Part shown: positions 18,501 to 28,830 of the stretch, one piece after another
Numbering within the stretch: the first letter of the stretch is position 1
Layout: each line of letters opens with the position of its first letter
NCBI RefSeq assembly: GCF_025567625.1
Contig: NZ_JAOQJC010000003.1
Span: forward strand, 62,001 to 126,000
Length of the DNA stretch: 64,000 nucleotides
Direction of reading: 5' to 3'
DNA from: Paenibacillus sp. J5C2022
Lineage (GTDB): Bacteria > Bacillota > Bacilli > Paenibacillales > Paenibacillaceae
The notes under the pieces: generated by a model
What the model was told of the DNA's origin: nothing
Databases searched by the model: none
What the model saw: only the letters and a program-made list of their open reading frames with translations
Program-made: the position numbers and the translations under genes

Positions 18501-21500
18501 TCACCGGATATGAGCTCTATCAGCAATATGGCAATTACCCGTGGAAAACCGATCCGGCACACCCGTGGAAGCTGATCGACCCGACTACAGGAGCTATGTT
18601 CCCGACCAATGATTTTGCCGGTTTTTATGAGCTGGGGCTTAACGACTTCGGCATATTCGACCCCGAGTTGGCCAGGCAGCGCAACGATGCGCTCGTTGCG
18701 GAGGGTGAGCCAGGCTATCTCGTCAATCTGAGCGAATACCATACCGATGATCCGTCATGGGGTGTGGACGACGGCTACGGATGGCATGACGGCAGCAATC
18801 TCTATACCTTCGTCGCGTATTATGCGCACTGGCACGGCGGCTGGCATACCACCGGCGGTTTCCTGCAGGCGCTTGCGGCATTCGGCGATGCGTATATGTA
18901 CACCGGCGATGACAAATACGGCACAGCCGGCATCATCCTGCTCGACCGGATTGCGGACGTCTACCCGGAGCTGAGCACTCGAGAGTTTCGCAAGATGGGC
19001 TTTATGAACAGCGACAACGGCACGGATCGAGGCAAGGGCGTGGGGAGCATCTGGGAAGCCAACTCCATCAAAATCCCGCTGGGCGCCTATGACCAGCTAT
19101 GGCCCGCTGCGGCCAACGCGGACGCCATCGACTTCTTGTCCGGCAAGGCGGACCGCTATCATTTGGGTGTTCTCAAGCAGAGCGCAACAGGCATCCGCAT
19201 GAATATTGAAGAGAATCTGGTCAAGGAAGTATTCACGGCTTACAAGCAGGCGGATTTACGGGGCAATGTCGGCATGCATCACAGCGCACTGGCGCTGGCA
19301 GCCGTCGTGTACGATACGTTGCCCGAGACGAAGGAATGGCTCGATTACAACTTCCAGGCGGGCAACGGAGGCGGTTCGTACGACAACACCGGCGGCAATC
19401 TCTACGCTACGCTTGTTGACGTGCTGAATCGTGACGGCCATGGCGACGAGGCTGCGCCGCATTATAATTCACTCTGGCTGGGCGGCTATCAGCTTGTGGC
19501 GGATGTGCTGGACGGTTACGACCTCTATCCGGGCGCCGATCTGTACGACAATGTCAAGTTCAAAAAGATGTTTACCGCCAATGTCGGACTAACCCTGAGC
19601 GAGAAATTTATACCGGCAATCGGCGACACCGGTAGCACGGGAGCCCCCTTGAGCCTGCTTAATTTCAAGCAGTCCGTCAAGGCGTTCGAAAAATACGGCG
19701 ATCCGATTTATGCCCAAATTGCCTATATGCTTAACGGCAACAGCACCAGGGGGATTCACAGCGATATTTTTACGGGCAACCCCGAGCAAGTCGCTGCCGA
19801 CATCGGTGACGTAATTGATACGCACGGTTTATTCAACATCTCCAGCGACAACCTGACAGGTTACGGTCTGGCGGCACTGCGCGAAGGCCGCAACGAGATG
19901 CCGGCCGCGTCCATCGGCCACAGCTTCTTGGGCCTGGAGGTGCTGGATACCAACTCGACGACTTCGGCGTGGCCGGATTCGGGTACCCTTCAGCTTGAGA
20001 ATACGATTGGAGCGGGGAAATACATCGAATTCGGCTTTACGGTTAATGAGGCGGGCGAGTACGATGTTACGCTCAAGCCTTTCGGCAACACGGACATCTA
20101 TGGCATATACCAGATTTATATCAATGGGGTGCCCGTGCTCGAGCATGACTTCAAGCAGCCGGGGGCGGCCAATGCCATGTCGATCCCGCTCGGACGCTTT
20201 CTGCTGCAAGAAGGGCAAAATTCGATCAAATTTGTATGCACCGGCACAAGCAGCAGCAATTATAAGCTGGGGATTATCCGTCTTGAGCTGCTTGATGCGG
20301 CGACAGCGGATGAACAGAGCAGCGGCGCCTACAGCAATACGCTGCGCGATCTGTGGATGTACTATGGCAGAACCGGCGGCCACGGCCATGGCGATACGCT
20401 TAACATCGGCATACACGGCTTTGGCGCCGATCTGTCGCCGGAGCTTGGCTACCCCGAGACGGCGGACCTTGCGCCGCACAATACGCAATGGATGAAGAAC
20501 ACGATTTCGCACAATACCGTAGTGGTCAACCGGAAGCGGGTAACCGATATTATCGTGGCGGACCCCTTGCACTTCGAGGACGGCGGCCTCGTCAAGCTGA
20601 TCGATGTCCGTTCGCCGGACTCCTACAGCGATACGTCGGAGTACAGACGAACGACTGCCATGATTAAGGTGGATGAGGAGAACTCCTACTATGTGGACTT
20701 CTTCCGCGTCATCGGCGGCAGCGAGCACCTGTTCAGCTTCCACGGCGCCGAGGGGGAGGCCACGGTCGACGGCGTTGCGCTGACACCGCAAAACGGCGGC
20801 ACTTATGCGGGCGAGAGCATTCCCTGGGGTTCAACCGACCCGAGCGGATTCGCCTGGCTGGAAAATGTGGAGCGGGCAACTGCCCCGGGTGCAGGCTTCA
20901 GCGTGGACTGGGATATTGTCGACACCTGGAACTCCTTCAATAACCCGTCCGACGACGTCCATCTGCGTCTGACGATGCTGACCGAGCTGGATGAGCTGGC
21001 ACTGGCGGACGGCATCCCGCCGCGGAACAGACCGGGCAACCCGGAGTCGCTTCGCTATATGCTGGCGAAGCGAACGGGAAGTGATCTGGACTCCAACTTT
21101 GTGTCTGTCATCGAGCCTTATGCCGGCCAGCGGCATGTGCAATCTATCGAGGAGGTCAGTCTGACCCGGGACGGCTTGCCGGTCGCGACGAACGATGCGA
21201 AGGCGGTCAAGGTGGTGCTGAGCAACGGACGTACCGATTACATCGTGTATTCCGCCGACAAGGACGCGACATATCTTGTAGACAACAAATTTGAATTCAA
21301 AGGTTTCTTCGGCGTCTACACGGAGGAACAGGGTCAACAGTCCGGCGGTTATCTGTCCGACGCAAGCTTTATCGGCAATTTTACGAACCCGTATACAGAT
21401 GCACTGACTGCACAGATTACCGATTTCACCAGGGATCTGCAAGTCGACAATACGATCACCGTCGCGCTTGACCTTCAGGGCATCGCCCCCGAGGAACTGA

Positions 21501-22330
21501 TTGGCCGGTTTATCTATATTGACAATGGGAACACGCGTTATAACGGCAGCTACCGGATTCGGGGGATTCACTCTGCAGACAATGGCGGCGTGACGCTTGA
21601 GATCGGCGACATTACGCTTGTCGACGGGTATCAGGACCCTTTCGATCCTGCACTTGGCTACAAGTATGCGATAGCGGCCGGACAGTCGGCGCTTATCCCT
21701 CTAAGTGCGGAGATCAGATATGAAGTCGATGGCGCGGCAGCAAGCACGGCGGTGCCGGGCAAGCCGACTCTGACCGACAACAACGGCCATGATACCGGGC
21801 TGCGCGACGGCGACTACACGATAGCGATGAACCTCTGGTGGGGAAGCAACGGCTCGGTATACCGGCTGTATGAGAACGATGTGCTGATCGAGACGAAGCT
21901 GCTGAGCGATCGTACCCCGGAAGCACAGTCGGCATCGACGGCGATCAGCGGCCGGGCGAACGGCGTATACTTGTACCGTGCCGAGCTTGCTAACGGTTAC
22001 GGCACAACGGCGAGCGACCCGCTCGTCGTCACCGTCACCGACGCTGCACCCGGCGTTCCCGTCCTGTCGCATGACAACTGGGACGGCGACGGAGATTTTA
22101 ACATGACAATGAATATGTGGTGGGGGACAAACGGCACAACGTATCGGTTGTACGAGAACGACGTACTGATCGATGAGCAGCCGCTGACGGCGACAACGCC
22201 GAGGGCGCAGACGACAGCCACAGCGATCAGCGGACGTCCCCCCGGCACCTACGAGTACCGTGCCGACCTGGTTAATGCCGCAGGAGTCGCTTCCAGTGCA
22301 TTGATAATCGTGGTCGTCCACAGCAGCTAG
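12548..22330 (+). CDS. giant secreted polysaccharide lyase (heparinase II/III-like) with repeated carbohydrate-binding and Ig-like modules
   Basis: 3260 residues. A signal peptide ([17 protein letters not shown], cleavage near AAA-NP) is followed by five related modules of about 150 residues starting near 65, 439, 787, 1128 and 1472 (VxYDFR or LYNFKPxxQGGVDLA, ending in MPTxLKL), alternating with bacterial Ig-like (Big2) domains. The catalytic part spans roughly 1910-2950: an alpha-barrel region with [15 protein letters not shown], then GHGHGDTLN near 2611, [11 protein letters not shown] near 2655 and a beta-sandwich with [18 protein letters not shown], as in heparinase II/III lyases. A further binding-type domain sits inside it around 2490-2590. 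Two tandem repeats of about 90 residues ([20 protein letters not shown] type) close the chain. No SLH or sortase anchor is seen. The target is probably an acidic glycan. Confidence 0.88.
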   Translation: MGENRLIVSAFKLMYVFLLIVCLLTGQAGIAVVAAAANPETDAGVETGLLSTLPALQAVPSSDDVVYDFRLGAGADMTSATLEVNGWKYDGKTSGSAQYPTPDPVIDETGLFFPALRNPNPVNPLQELSFTIDVPATGLYRLGYTPGKYIAEGGSARIYIDNKLLGAVITRTYGTDAPAEQLLGNGFIELTAGTHTLKVSAYGAYAANTTRYVYVETFFLRSIDPHAGQLAFEEFNIKADKTSLDLQTDNTANVTLTDNAGTVGPLFGKDRINTVLARYASNSGLLPSLAITYTSSNPAVATAAQSGINATVTAIGPGAATITATAAYQGTVIASSSVDMLVTAGALNAIAVSVTEDTIILDSGQNPLLSVRGHTENGEMDIPLGSVSIMHSTPGVVQIDTATGEITALKTGVTTLTVSYGGYEEQVTITVMEADGLLRYNFKPANQGGVDLANATLEANGWRVGEVSPTILSRPNAFRNQSYGIGIFAEQNEYAELELLVPAAGLYTVHFKGYNANGGQQAALLIDGQELGQYYFGGTTELPEQTYKTLYLEQGVHTFRLVMIADLGARYMMPTYLKLAPAAAAPAFAATAGVELSPASVKLDETSRFIAKVKLSDNLIYTYDQFKSLPGNESATISYESLNTAIAAIDAATGLITPVSGGSATLKAYLTTGGQTYTYSAAITVKESVLARVVFDKTTNLMVVGDAPFALSAKAYADDNSEIMPSDALQISYSVSGDALALNADSGIVTAQQAGHATVAVTAVYRNGTPKTSSFDVEVAAASDAILYNFKPSAQGGVDLASATLEQNGWRIGEVSPTILSRGNAFRNQPYGIYIVASKGEYVTLDIRVPADGLYRVAFEGYQGNGGQQAALLIDGMEVGRRHFGQDMTEQRYRTVYLTAGDHSFRLVMMDDVTERLMMPTHLKLISTSSVPSFAESAGAALSQDNISLDETSRFIAKVKLSDGFVYEYEQFKAYPDYTGTISYESENTDVAVIDAATGLITPVRGGSATLKANLTLGGATYGYSAVVTVRERVLDHIVFDRTPDFLAVGDAPFALSVTAYAQDGGVIDAPQALTVAYSVTGNALTLDAAGKAVAAAQAGRATITANASYRGMEASASFEVEAGSALLYNFRPANQGGVDVANASLETNGWRVAEVSQEILDRSGGFRNQSYGLYILASKGEYAEFDIRVPAAGLYKVAFTGYKSGGGSQAALMIDGMEAGQHHFGALDQEQRYKTVYLAAGEHKFRLTMTANVAERLMMPSQLRLLATTTEPTFVASAGAAVSQNNVPVGRSVRLIAKANFSDGFAYAYDQFIAFPAMSGSTISYQSLNESLATIDGNGLITPQAAGTVQLKATLQSGGKEYAYQTGLTVTNQTLEQVSFQKTKNVLVVGGAPFVMSIVAYDNNGAVIKDPEGLQIVYKVSDDQVLAVENQNTLVAKAAGNATVTAEVTWGNGTKTASFPIEVWDQLQPAVMYDFRPPANGGTALLKEATLANSNWRLAELAPALAERSLAFRNQAYGIYMAANAGEYAEFDILVPSTDTYVVVYKSGSYNGGKLGEAAIDGKSVFVHNHGGTLGTNAPEQLYKSIYLTEGVHKLRLESLQSDGFLTPTWIKLVPAPAPTFVSAEGSVTKTDVIPGQTARFATTALLSDGFEYADNHFPDLLTASLSYASSDSAIAEIDGNGRITARTPGEATMSAILSLNGEEQPDPIQAAFKVGSKTFGSVSFDATKDTMSAGGPPFALSVKAYDNSGAGIDAQEDLQIVYSVTNNGVLALNTEMRTVTPVAVGEATVTATVTLGGVTHNASFTVQVVPEFLESISLEVNSKNIHIGDTPRINVVGHFSTGNKRYIGAPGDGYTISYGSSNPAVIGLASGMPAAIAAGDADVKVTVHDTATGETFEDNVPFKVRAVASSKTRRSYYTEEKIAAARVNMQSYDWASVQAQARIDAADSFLAQYSLEELWAMVTPQSIPRSASSDPGQSLGSPITGYELYQQYGNYPWKTDPAHPWKLIDPTTGAMFPTNDFAGFYELGLNDFGIFDPELARQRNDALVAEGEPGYLVNLSEYHTDDPSWGVDDGYGWHDGSNLYTFVAYYAHWHGGWHTTGGFLQALAAFGDAYMYTGDDKYGTAGIILLDRIADVYPELSTREFRKMGFMNSDNGTDRGKGVGSIWEANSIKIPLGAYDQLWPAAANADAIDFLSGKADRYHLGVLKQSATGIRMNIEENLVKEVFTAYKQADLRGNVGMHHSALALAAVVYDTLPETKEWLDYNFQAGNGGGSYDNTGGNLYATLVDVLNRDGHGDEAAPHYNSLWLGGYQLVADVLDGYDLYPGADLYDNVKFKKMFTANVGLTLSEKFIPAIGDTGSTGAPLSLLNFKQSVKAFEKYGDPIYAQIAYMLNGNSTRGIHSDIFTGNPEQVAADIGDVIDTHGLFNISSDNLTGYGLAALREGRNEMPAASIGHSFLGLEVLDTNSTTSAWPDSGTLQLENTIGAGKYIEFGFTVNEAGEYDVTLKPFGNTDIYGIYQIYINGVPVLEHDFKQPGAANAMSIPLGRFLLQEGQNSIKFVCTGTSSSNYKLGIIRLELLDAATADEQSSGAYSNTLRDLWMYYGRTGGHGHGDTLNIGIHGFGADLSPELGYPETADLAPHNTQWMKNTISHNTVVVNRKRVTDIIVADPLHFEDGGLVKLIDVRSPDSYSDTSEYRRTTAMIKVDEENSYYVDFFRVIGGSEHLFSFHGAEGEATVDGVALTPQNGGTYAGESIPWGSTDPSGFAWLENVERATAPGAGFSVDWDIVDTWNSFNNPSDDVHLRLTMLTELDELALADGIPPRNRPGNPESLRYMLAKRTGSDLDSNFVSVIEPYAGQRHVQSIEEVSLTRDGLPVATNDAKAVKVVLSNGRTDYIVYSADKDATYLVDNKFEFKGFFGVYTEEQGQQSGGYLSDASFIGNFTNPYTDALTAQITDFTRDLQVDNTITVALDLQGIAPEELIGRFIYIDNGNTRYNGSYRIRGIHSADNGGVTLEIGDITLVDGYQDPFDPALGYKYAIAAGQSALIPLSAEIRYEVDGAAASTAVPGKPTLTDNNGHDTGLRDGDYTIAMNLWWGSNGSVYRLYENDVLIETKLLSDRTPEAQSASTAISGRANGVYLYRAELANGYGTTASDPLVVTVTDAAPGVPVLSHDNWDGDGDFNMTMNMWWGTNGTTYRLYENDVLIDEQPLTATTPRAQTTATAISGRPPGTYEYRADLVNAAGVASSALIIVVVHSS

Positions 22331-22338
22331 TAAAAGTG

Positions 22339-22382
22339 AAAGCGCAAGTTCTCGGGCCAGCTTAACCCGGAACTTGCGCTTT
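22339..22382 (+). terminator. terminator after the giant lyase gene
   Basis: Arms AAAGCGCAAGTTC and GAACTTGCGCTTT pair perfectly around an 18-nt loop; the stem ends in T4. It begins 8 bp after the stop codon. The 22.4-kb promoter follows, so the next genes form a separate unit. Confidence 0.75.
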
Positions 22383-22388
22383 TCAAGC

Positions 22389-22431
22389 GAAACGCACTTG
22401 AATCCAAGCTTAACATACCAGACTGCATTTC
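22389..22431 (+). promoter_or_regulatory. 43-bp upstream element, copy B (NodB-like operon promoter)
   Basis: Partner of the element at 12406-12448. It is followed after 28 bp by TGTAACCG (22460-22467) and then TATATAAAA. The box TGTAACCGCTTATA also resembles a catabolite-responsive element with one poor position. Confidence 0.7.
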
Positions 22432-22500
22432 TCTCCGATTCATATTTTCTTAGAATAATTGTAACCGCTTATATAAAACGAAAATGGGAGTGAACACGAG

Positions 22501-24225
22501 TTGAGGTTAGCACGGATTGGCGTTTTACTTGACCGCCGGACGCTGGAGCGGAAATGGGGATTGCAATTGAATGCGTGGGAATGCTACGTGACCGAAATAC
22601 TGGATAGGCGAAGGATTCCATACGAAAAAATGGAGTCACTGGACGAGCTTGAATCTCTTGAACGTCTCGATCTCGTTATCGCTGCCGCGATGCCCGAGAC
22701 GAACGATTCGGCAGAACGATTGTGGCGCTACGCGACATCCGGCGGTCTAATTGTCGCATACGGAATGGCGGATGTTCTATCCACCAAGCTTGGACATCAG
22801 CGCGGCGAACTGATTGGCGCGTCATATATCCGGCTACCGGAGCGCTTCGGCGTGAAGCGCCCTCTCCGGGCGCTTCACGTCTCGCCGTGGCGCCGGGAAG
22901 CAGAGGCAGCTCAGGCATACGACTCTACTGGCGAGGTTGCGCCCGACAGACCAGACGCGATCAGTGCTGCGCCTGCCCTGCAATCGTTCCCGATCGGCGA
23001 TGGCTTGTTCAGTCGATGGACGATCGACATTCCGGCGACGATCGTTGGCCTGCAGCAAGGGCTGCATCCTGTTCTCGCTGACGGCCCTCCTGCTCCGGAC
23101 GGCTCGGCGGCGATCAACGACGGCATTTTGAAAGCGGATGATCAGATCGGAATGGACTGGCGGTGGGATCGTATGAAGTCGGACACCGGCGTCCCGTATT
23201 TCGCACATCCTTATGCCGACTTGTGGCGCGAAGTTTTAATCGGACACCTGATCCGGCTGTGTGCCGAGCGCGGGTTATCGCTACCTTTCGCAGGCTATTG
23301 GCCGAATGGTGTCAATCAAGTTGCCCTGCTGTCACATGACAGTGACGGCAACTTCGACGAGCATGCAAATTCTACACTCAACCTGCTTGAAGAATGCGGC
23401 ATCACTTCATGCTGGTGCATGCTCGAGCCCGGTTATTCCCTCGGGATGCACAATCGGATCGCCGCCGCAGGGCATGAGCTCGCCTTTCACTATAATGCGT
23501 ATGAAGTGGACGACGGCTTGTGGGACGGCTCCGAATTCGCTCGCCAGTTGAACGTGCTGACGCAAGACAGGGGGATTGGGCGGATGGTATCGAACAAAAA
23601 CCATATTACCCGCTTCGAAGCTTACGGCGAGCTGTTCCGCTGGTGCGAAGAGAACGGAATCGAAGCCGACCAGACGCGCGGTCCGAGCAAGAGGGGCAAT
23701 GTCGGATTCCTGTTCGGAACCTCTCACCCCTACTTCCCCGCCGCCTGGGTCGATGAGCGGAACCGTTTGTACAATGTGCTCGAGATCGGCTTTCTCACCC
23801 AGGACCTTGATATAGGGATATGGGCGGATTCCAGTATTATCGCTCCTATCCTGGATGAAGTTAAGAACGTTGAAGGCGTTGCTCACTTTCTGGCTCATCA
23901 GGTTCACATTCACAATAGAGAAGAAGTTCGGGAATCGGTTCGCAAGCTCGTTCGGGAAGCCCGCGCGCGAGATTTTGCGTTCTGGACCTCCTCAGCCATA
24001 AACGAATGGGAACGCGAGCGAAGAGCTCTCTGCATAACCGGAATAACGGAGGACGGTTCGTGCCTGGTGTCCGGCTCCGCGAAGAGCGACGCGGTCTTCT
24101 TCGTCCCATTGCCGCAAGGAAGCGCTGTGCAGGGTGACGAAGTCCGTTACGGCGTTCCGTGCCGAAGAACGATCCTGTCGACGCATATATGTTCAGAAGG
24201 GGGAATATCGGATGCGAATCGCTAA
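22501..24225 (+). CDS. NodB-like deacetylase-fold protein with N-terminal GATase-like domain, first of a tandem pair
   Basis: 574 residues, TTG start with GGGAG about 10 nt upstream. Residues 1-110 look like a class I GATase/ThuA-like alpha-beta domain (ARIGVLLDRR, then DLVIAAAMPETNDSAERLW and TSGGLIVAYG). From about 265 the chain resembles a NodB/polysaccharide deacetylase barrel: SHDSD at 278-282 takes the place of the catalytic Asp-Asp motif, and H325-x4-H330 (GHELAFH) matches the zinc-binding histidines. Conserved later pieces are SNKNHITRFEAYGELFRW, ADQTRGPSKRGN and HQVHIH. There is no signal peptide, so it should act in the cytoplasm, probably on the imported product of the lyase. The next gene is a paralogue that overlaps by 14 bp. 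Confidence 0.65.
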   Translation: MRLARIGVLLDRRTLERKWGLQLNAWECYVTEILDRRRIPYEKMESLDELESLERLDLVIAAAMPETNDSAERLWRYATSGGLIVAYGMADVLSTKLGHQRGELIGASYIRLPERFGVKRPLRALHVSPWRREAEAAQAYDSTGEVAPDRPDAISAAPALQSFPIGDGLFSRWTIDIPATIVGLQQGLHPVLADGPPAPDGSAAINDGILKADDQIGMDWRWDRMKSDTGVPYFAHPYADLWREVLIGHLIRLCAERGLSLPFAGYWPNGVNQVALLSHDSDGNFDEHANSTLNLLEECGITSCWCMLEPGYSLGMHNRIAAAGHELAFHYNAYEVDDGLWDGSEFARQLNVLTQDRGIGRMVSNKNHITRFEAYGELFRWCEENGIEADQTRGPSKRGNVGFLFGTSHPYFPAAWVDERNRLYNVLEIGFLTQDLDIGIWADSSIIAPILDEVKNVEGVAHFLAHQVHIHNREEVRESVRKLVREARARDFAFWTSSAINEWERERRALCITGITEDGSCLVSGSAKSDAVFFVPLPQGSAVQGDEVRYGVPCRRTILSTHICSEGGISDANR

Positions 24226-25918
24226 AGTTGGTGTGTTGCTTGACCGGCGGGATGCCGGGAGGAGGCAGCGGCTCGGGTTGAACGTGTTCGGCTTCTACTT
24301 GACCGAGGTGCTGCAGCATGCCGGAATTCCGTTCGATCTCTACGAGGATCTGAGTTTTGCGGAAGGGAAGTCACCGGATCTGCTTCTCGTCGCGCACAGC
24401 AGCGAAGACACGGGAACAGCTGACGAACTGTGGGCGTATGCCGAACGCGGCGGAACGCTTATCGCATATGGCTCGCTTGATGCGCTTGCCGTGCGATGCG
24501 GCTGCGAGGCGGTCGGAGAGATCGGTCCGGGCTATGCCAAGCTTGACGAACCGGTCGGCGGGAGCGGCCAGGCGTTGCGTTTCCTCGCGGCGAAGCCGTG
24601 GCGGATTGCGGCCAATCATCAGCCGGCGCCCACCATCCAATCGGCCGGCGTATTGTGCGGGCAAAGCCCCGACGGACCGGAAGCGGGCGCCGCGCTCCAG
24701 CGTATGGCGATCGGCAAGGGAACGCTGGAACGCTGGTCGGTATCGCTTCCGGATACGATTGTCATGCTCCAGCAAGGCCAGCTGCCTGTTATTTGCGACG
24801 GAGTACCGGCACCCGACGGAACGGCACAGATCCATGACGGCTTTCTGAAAGCCGACGACGAATATGCAGTAGATTGGACGAATGACAGGGAGCGGTCCGC
24901 GGCAGGTGAACCTTTCTTCGCACATCCGTATGCCGATCTGTGGCGTGAGGCGCTGGTGTCGCATCTGCTGCGAGCGGCGCTGGCACTGGGACTGCCGCTG
25001 CCGTTCATCGACCGCTGGCCCGCAAGCGTTGAACATGTGGCGCTGCTGTCGCTGGACAGTGACAGCTCGGGCGACATGGAAGCGGAGACGACGCTGGAAC
25101 TGCTTGAAGCATGCGATGTTCCAGCGACATGGTGTATGATAGCCCCCTTGTATAGCCGGGAGATATTTCAGAGAATGCTCAACAAAGGGCATGAGATCGC
25201 CTTTCATTATAACGCGGTGACGGAGGAGGACGGCGAATGGACGCAGGAAGCATTCGGCGAGCAGTTACAAGCGCTATCGCAATCCGTTCCGGCCGATCGC
25301 ATCTTCTCCAACAAAAACCATATGACCCGGTTAGAAGGCTGGGGCGAGCTGTTCCGCTGGTGCGAACAGTACGGGATCGCTTCCGATCAGACACGGGGCG
25401 GCAGCAAGAGGGGAAATACCGGATTTCTGTACGGAACGTGCCAGCCTTATTTCCCCGCCGCATGGTGCGACGAGAGAAATCGAACTTATGACGTGCTGGA
25501 AATCGGATTCCTGTACAGCGATTTTTTGCAATGCGATCCCAGTCTGATAGCCCCAATCCTGGAGCAGACATCCCTGGTTCGGGGAATCGCCCATTTTGTC
25601 TTCCATCCGATTCATATCCACAGGAAACCGGCGATTTACGACTGGCTGCGTCAGTTCGTACAAGAGGCCAGACAGCGCGGCTTCGTGTTCTGGACGGGCG
25701 AGCGAATCAACGAATGGGAGCGGCAACGACGGAAGCTTCGGATCGAGAGCGCAGACGGCCCGGAGCAGCGAATGATTGTACATGGAGATGGACCGGCTGA
25801 CGCTTGCTTGTGCATTCCCCTATTAAACGGGGAAGATCGCGGAGAAACAGTAACGATTCGTTACGGGGTGAACTGCAAGCTTGTGAGCCTCGGCGACAAA
25901 GATATCGAATTCAAATGA
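24212..25918 (+). CDS. NodB-like deacetylase-fold protein with N-terminal GATase-like domain, second of a tandem pair
   Basis: 568 residues, starting at the ATG at 24212 behind AAGGGGG and overlapping the previous gene by 14 bp, so translation is probably coupled. It is colinear with the upstream gene: RIAKVGVLLDRRDAGRR start, SLDSD at 280-284, H327-x4-H332 (GHEIAFH), SNKNHMTRLEGWGELFRW, SDQTRGGSKRGN and HPIHIH. The two differ at the first motif (SHDSD against SLDSD), so one may have lost or changed activity. Cytoplasmic by the absence of a signal. A deacetylase or related amidohydrolase role on a sugar is an inference. Confidence 0.65.
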   Translation: MRIAKVGVLLDRRDAGRRQRLGLNVFGFYLTEVLQHAGIPFDLYEDLSFAEGKSPDLLLVAHSSEDTGTADELWAYAERGGTLIAYGSLDALAVRCGCEAVGEIGPGYAKLDEPVGGSGQALRFLAAKPWRIAANHQPAPTIQSAGVLCGQSPDGPEAGAALQRMAIGKGTLERWSVSLPDTIVMLQQGQLPVICDGVPAPDGTAQIHDGFLKADDEYAVDWTNDRERSAAGEPFFAHPYADLWREALVSHLLRAALALGLPLPFIDRWPASVEHVALLSLDSDSSGDMEAETTLELLEACDVPATWCMIAPLYSREIFQRMLNKGHEIAFHYNAVTEEDGEWTQEAFGEQLQALSQSVPADRIFSNKNHMTRLEGWGELFRWCEQYGIASDQTRGGSKRGNTGFLYGTCQPYFPAAWCDERNRTYDVLEIGFLYSDFLQCDPSLIAPILEQTSLVRGIAHFVFHPIHIHRKPAIYDWLRQFVQEARQRGFVFWTGERINEWERQRRKLRIESADGPEQRMIVHGDGPADACLCIPLLNGEDRGETVTIRYGVNCKLVSLGDKDIEFK

Positions 25919-25933
25919 TAGGAGTGGGTTGCT

Positions 25934-27145
25934 ATGAGCAAACTGGCAATTGACGGAGGAACGCCTGTACGAACAACTCCCTTTCCAAACTGGCCGGTCT
26001 GGGGGGCGGAGGAGGAGAAGCTCATTCTCGAAGTGCTTCATTCCGGCAACTGGGGAGGCGCTAACAAGGACAAGCTGGCCGTCTTGGAACAGCAATTCGC
26101 CCATCGTCACGGTGCCAGACACGCCATAAACATATCGAATGGAACGATTGCGATGACCGTTGCGTTGATGGCAGCCGGAATCGAACCCGGCGACGAGGTG
26201 ATCATGCCGCCGTACACCTTCATTGCGACGGGTACCGCAGCTTTACTCGCAGGCGCCATTCCCATATTCGCCGACGTTGAAGAGGACACACTGCTTATCG
26301 ATCCACACAAAGTAGAGGAAAGAATTACGCCGAGGACAAAAGCGATAATAGCTGTGCATATCGCCGGAGCCCCTGCCAATATGACAAGCCTGAAGGCGAT
26401 TGCCGATCGTCATGGCTTGTTCCTGCTGGAGGATGCCGCTCAAGCTGTTGGAGCAAGCTGGGAGAACCACAAGGTAGGGACATTGGGTCATGCCGGTACA
26501 TTCAGCTTTCAATCCAGCAAAAACATCAATTCGGGCGAGGGCGGCATCATCCTTACGGACGATGACACGTTAATGGAAACGATGTGGTCCATTGCCAATG
26601 TCGGACGTGTCCCCGGCGGAGCTTGGTATCAGCATGAGCGAATCGGCTGGAACTTCCGGATGACGGAATTTCAGGCTGCCGTCATACTCGGCCAGATGAC
26701 CCGGATGGACGAGCAAATCCGGACGAGGGCACGCAATGCGGCACTTTTGGATAAACTGATTTCCGGGCTTGAGCAGTTTCAGCCGTTCCGTAACGACGAG
26801 CGAATCACTACCCATGCTTATCATATATATATGTTCAAAATCCGGGCGGAATTGGCTTCTCCGGCAATGAAGGAACAAGTCATTCGAATGCTGCATGCGG
26901 AAGGTATTCCCGTATTGCCCGGGTATCATTCATTAAATTGCAATACGGCCATCATCGCCGAGACGGCAAAACGGACAGGGAAGCAATCCGTCTATCCGTG
27001 TCCCGTCAGCGAAAGAATAAGCGAGGCTCAGGTGCTGTGGCTCGGTCAGGCTGTGCTGCTGGGCGGCGAGCAGGACATTTACGATGTTGCCGATGCGCTG
27101 CGGAAGGTTTCTGCCCGCATGAACGCATACGGACTTCCCGATTAG
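25934..27145 (+). CDS. DegT/DnrJ/EryC1/StrS-family PLP aminotransferase
   Basis: 403-residue sugar aminotransferase fold. It has GGTPVRTTPFPNWP at the N-terminus, the cofactor region HGARHAINISNGTIA, Asp in LLEDAAQAVGA, and Lys196 in FSFQSSKNINSGEGG as the PLP-binding lysine. The family moves an amino group onto keto-sugars, though some members are dehydratases or act in catabolism. It lies 15 bp after the second NodB-like gene, AGGAG upstream, and is third in the operon. Together these genes suggest handling of an acetamido or amino sugar. Confidence 0.88.
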   Translation: MSKLAIDGGTPVRTTPFPNWPVWGAEEEKLILEVLHSGNWGGANKDKLAVLEQQFAHRHGARHAINISNGTIAMTVALMAAGIEPGDEVIMPPYTFIATGTAALLAGAIPIFADVEEDTLLIDPHKVEERITPRTKAIIAVHIAGAPANMTSLKAIADRHGLFLLEDAAQAVGASWENHKVGTLGHAGTFSFQSSKNINSGEGGIILTDDDTLMETMWSIANVGRVPGGAWYQHERIGWNFRMTEFQAAVILGQMTRMDEQIRTRARNAALLDKLISGLEQFQPFRNDERITTHAYHIYMFKIRAELASPAMKEQVIRMLHAEGIPVLPGYHSLNCNTAIIAETAKRTGKQSVYPCPVSERISEAQVLWLGQAVLLGGEQDIYDVADALRKVSARMNAYGLPD

Positions 27146-27189
27146 GCGGGAAGCTCGCAACTGATCAGGCGTACGCACATCGGCAGCCG

Positions 27190-28827
27190 CTATCCGTTCG
27201 AGCGCGGAGTCTTCGCGGAGCCTTGAAAAGCATTCAAATACTCATTGGGGGCACTTCCCGTCACTTTCTTGAACGCCCGGCTGAAATAAGCCGGATCGGA
27301 GTAACCGACCAATCCCGATACTTCGTAAATCATATGCCGACCGGATCGAAGAAGCTCCTTCGCCTTCTCGATCCGGTATTGCGTCAAGTAGTAAACAAAA
27401 CTCGTGCCTGTCTCCCTTTTAAACAGATAGCTCAGATAACTTCGCGTCAGGTGCATGTTTTGGGCCAGCTCCGCAAAGGAAATCGTTTCGTGATAGTTTT
27501 GCTCGATATGCGTGATAACATTCCGGATGTAACTCTGTACTTGGGACTCGCGGTGAGGAAGCACGCTTTCGATTTGTTCCTCTACCAGTCCCGAGATCGT
27601 TTCCTTGCTTCGGCATTCCTGGATTCGTCTGATATACGGCAATAATTTCGTATCCTTGCGGCCATGCGTCTGTTCTCCTTCCGGTTCTTCGAGGAGGCCG
27701 GCCAGCAGCGATAAACTTGCGATCTGCGCAGTAGCGAGCGGCGTTCCCTCCATAAGCAGCCATTTTCGGATTTCCTCCCAATGGAAGAACACTTCCGGCA
27801 TAGACATTTTGTGAGCCGCTTCAATGCATTGTTGAATACGCATGGCTGGGTAGCGGAAGGAGGCGGACAACGCCTTGTCAGATTCATCGGCGCCCATGAT
27901 TTTGTGATAGCCTTCAAATTCAAGCACCCGCAGCGTCTCGATGCTTTCGCTATAGGAGCGACTAAGCTCCCGAGCGCTTCCGTACCATCGGCCAATCGCA
28001 GCGTTGAGATCCAGATCCAGGTGATCCCCGACGTTCCTGACAATCGCTTCAGCCAATTGCTGCGCCGTATGCCTGATCTTCTCCGCGTCATCGTTCACGA
28101 GCAGGATCGGCAGCTTGTCATCGGTAAACCGCAATACGTAGATTTGTACATGCCCGTCATACGCAGCGGCTGTTTCTTGCACGACATTGGCAACGGAAAA
28201 CTTGAGCAGCTGCCAGTGCATCTCCGTCCTGGCTCGTTCTTCCGGACGATACAGAATCAAGTTCATTACCAGGCCGCCCGACAAAAGCTTATTGTCGATT
28301 TCGTAGAACCGGAGATGGTCCTCATCAAGCTCTCCTCCCGTATAACTGCCGTTCAGCAGGTCGACAATAAATTGTTCGCGCAACATGGGCAAGGACTTGC
28401 CGATGTACCGTTCAAACTTCTCGGCATACTGGCGCTGCTTGCGCTCTTCCTCCAAGTCGGCGATCACCTCGCCAATCGTTTCCTGAATTTCGTTGAACAG
28501 AGCCGGCTTGAGTATATATCGAGCCACATTCAAATGAACGGCCCCCCTGGCGTACTCAAAATCGTTGTAGCCGCTCAAAATGAGAATGGGAATATGCGGA
28601 TCGACTTCACGTATTTTCGCTGCCAGCTCCAGTCCATTTCCCTTAGCCATCGAAACGTCGGTTAAGAGAATGTCAGGGCGGTGCTCCTGAAACAAACGCC
28701 AAGCCTCTTCACCGCTCATCGCGGTAATTAAACTGGAAATCGATAACCCCTTCCAATCGATCATCTTATTCAAGCCTTCAAGCACATGGCGCTCATCGTC
28801 GACCAGCATGATCTTCACAAGGCTCAC
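27190..28827 (-). CDS. YesN-like response regulator with AraC-type DNA-binding domain
   Basis: 545 residues. The receiver domain has acidic residues Asp10/Asp11 (MLVDDE), phosphoacceptor Asp57 (LLTDVSMAKG) and Lys near 107 (ILKPALF). A long middle domain follows, then a double helix-turn-helix in the last 100 residues (ISFAELAQNMHLTRSYLSYL and IYEVSGLVGYSDPAYFSRAF). It ends the five-gene operon after its sensor kinase, 3 bp apart. It converges with the NodB-like operon and is a strong candidate activator of both the importer and the lyase promoters. Confidence 0.92.
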   Translation of the reverse strand: MSLVKIMLVDDERHVLEGLNKMIDWKGLSISSLITAMSGEEAWRLFQEHRPDILLTDVSMAKGNGLELAAKIREVDPHIPILILSGYNDFEYARGAVHLNVARYILKPALFNEIQETIGEVIADLEEERKQRQYAEKFERYIGKSLPMLREQFIVDLLNGSYTGGELDEDHLRFYEIDNKLLSGGLVMNLILYRPEERARTEMHWQLLKFSVANVVQETAAAYDGHVQIYVLRFTDDKLPILLVNDDAEKIRHTAQQLAEAIVRNVGDHLDLDLNAAIGRWYGSARELSRSYSESIETLRVLEFEGYHKIMGADESDKALSASFRYPAMRIQQCIEAAHKMSMPEVFFHWEEIRKWLLMEGTPLATAQIASLSLLAGLLEEPEGEQTHGRKDTKLLPYIRRIQECRSKETISGLVEEQIESVLPHRESQVQSYIRNVITHIEQNYHETISFAELAQNMHLTRSYLSYLFKRETGTSFVYYLTQYRIEKAKELLRSGRHMIYEVSGLVGYSDPAYFSRAFKKVTGSAPNEYLNAFQGSAKTPRSNG

Positions 28828-28830
28828 CCC

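Noticed and set aside
14525..21571. Several large minus-strand frames opposite the giant lyase gene
   Set aside because: Shadows of a GC-rich repetitive coding strand; no ribosome binding sites, composition very rich in Arg and His, and the plus-strand protein is continuous with recognisable domains.
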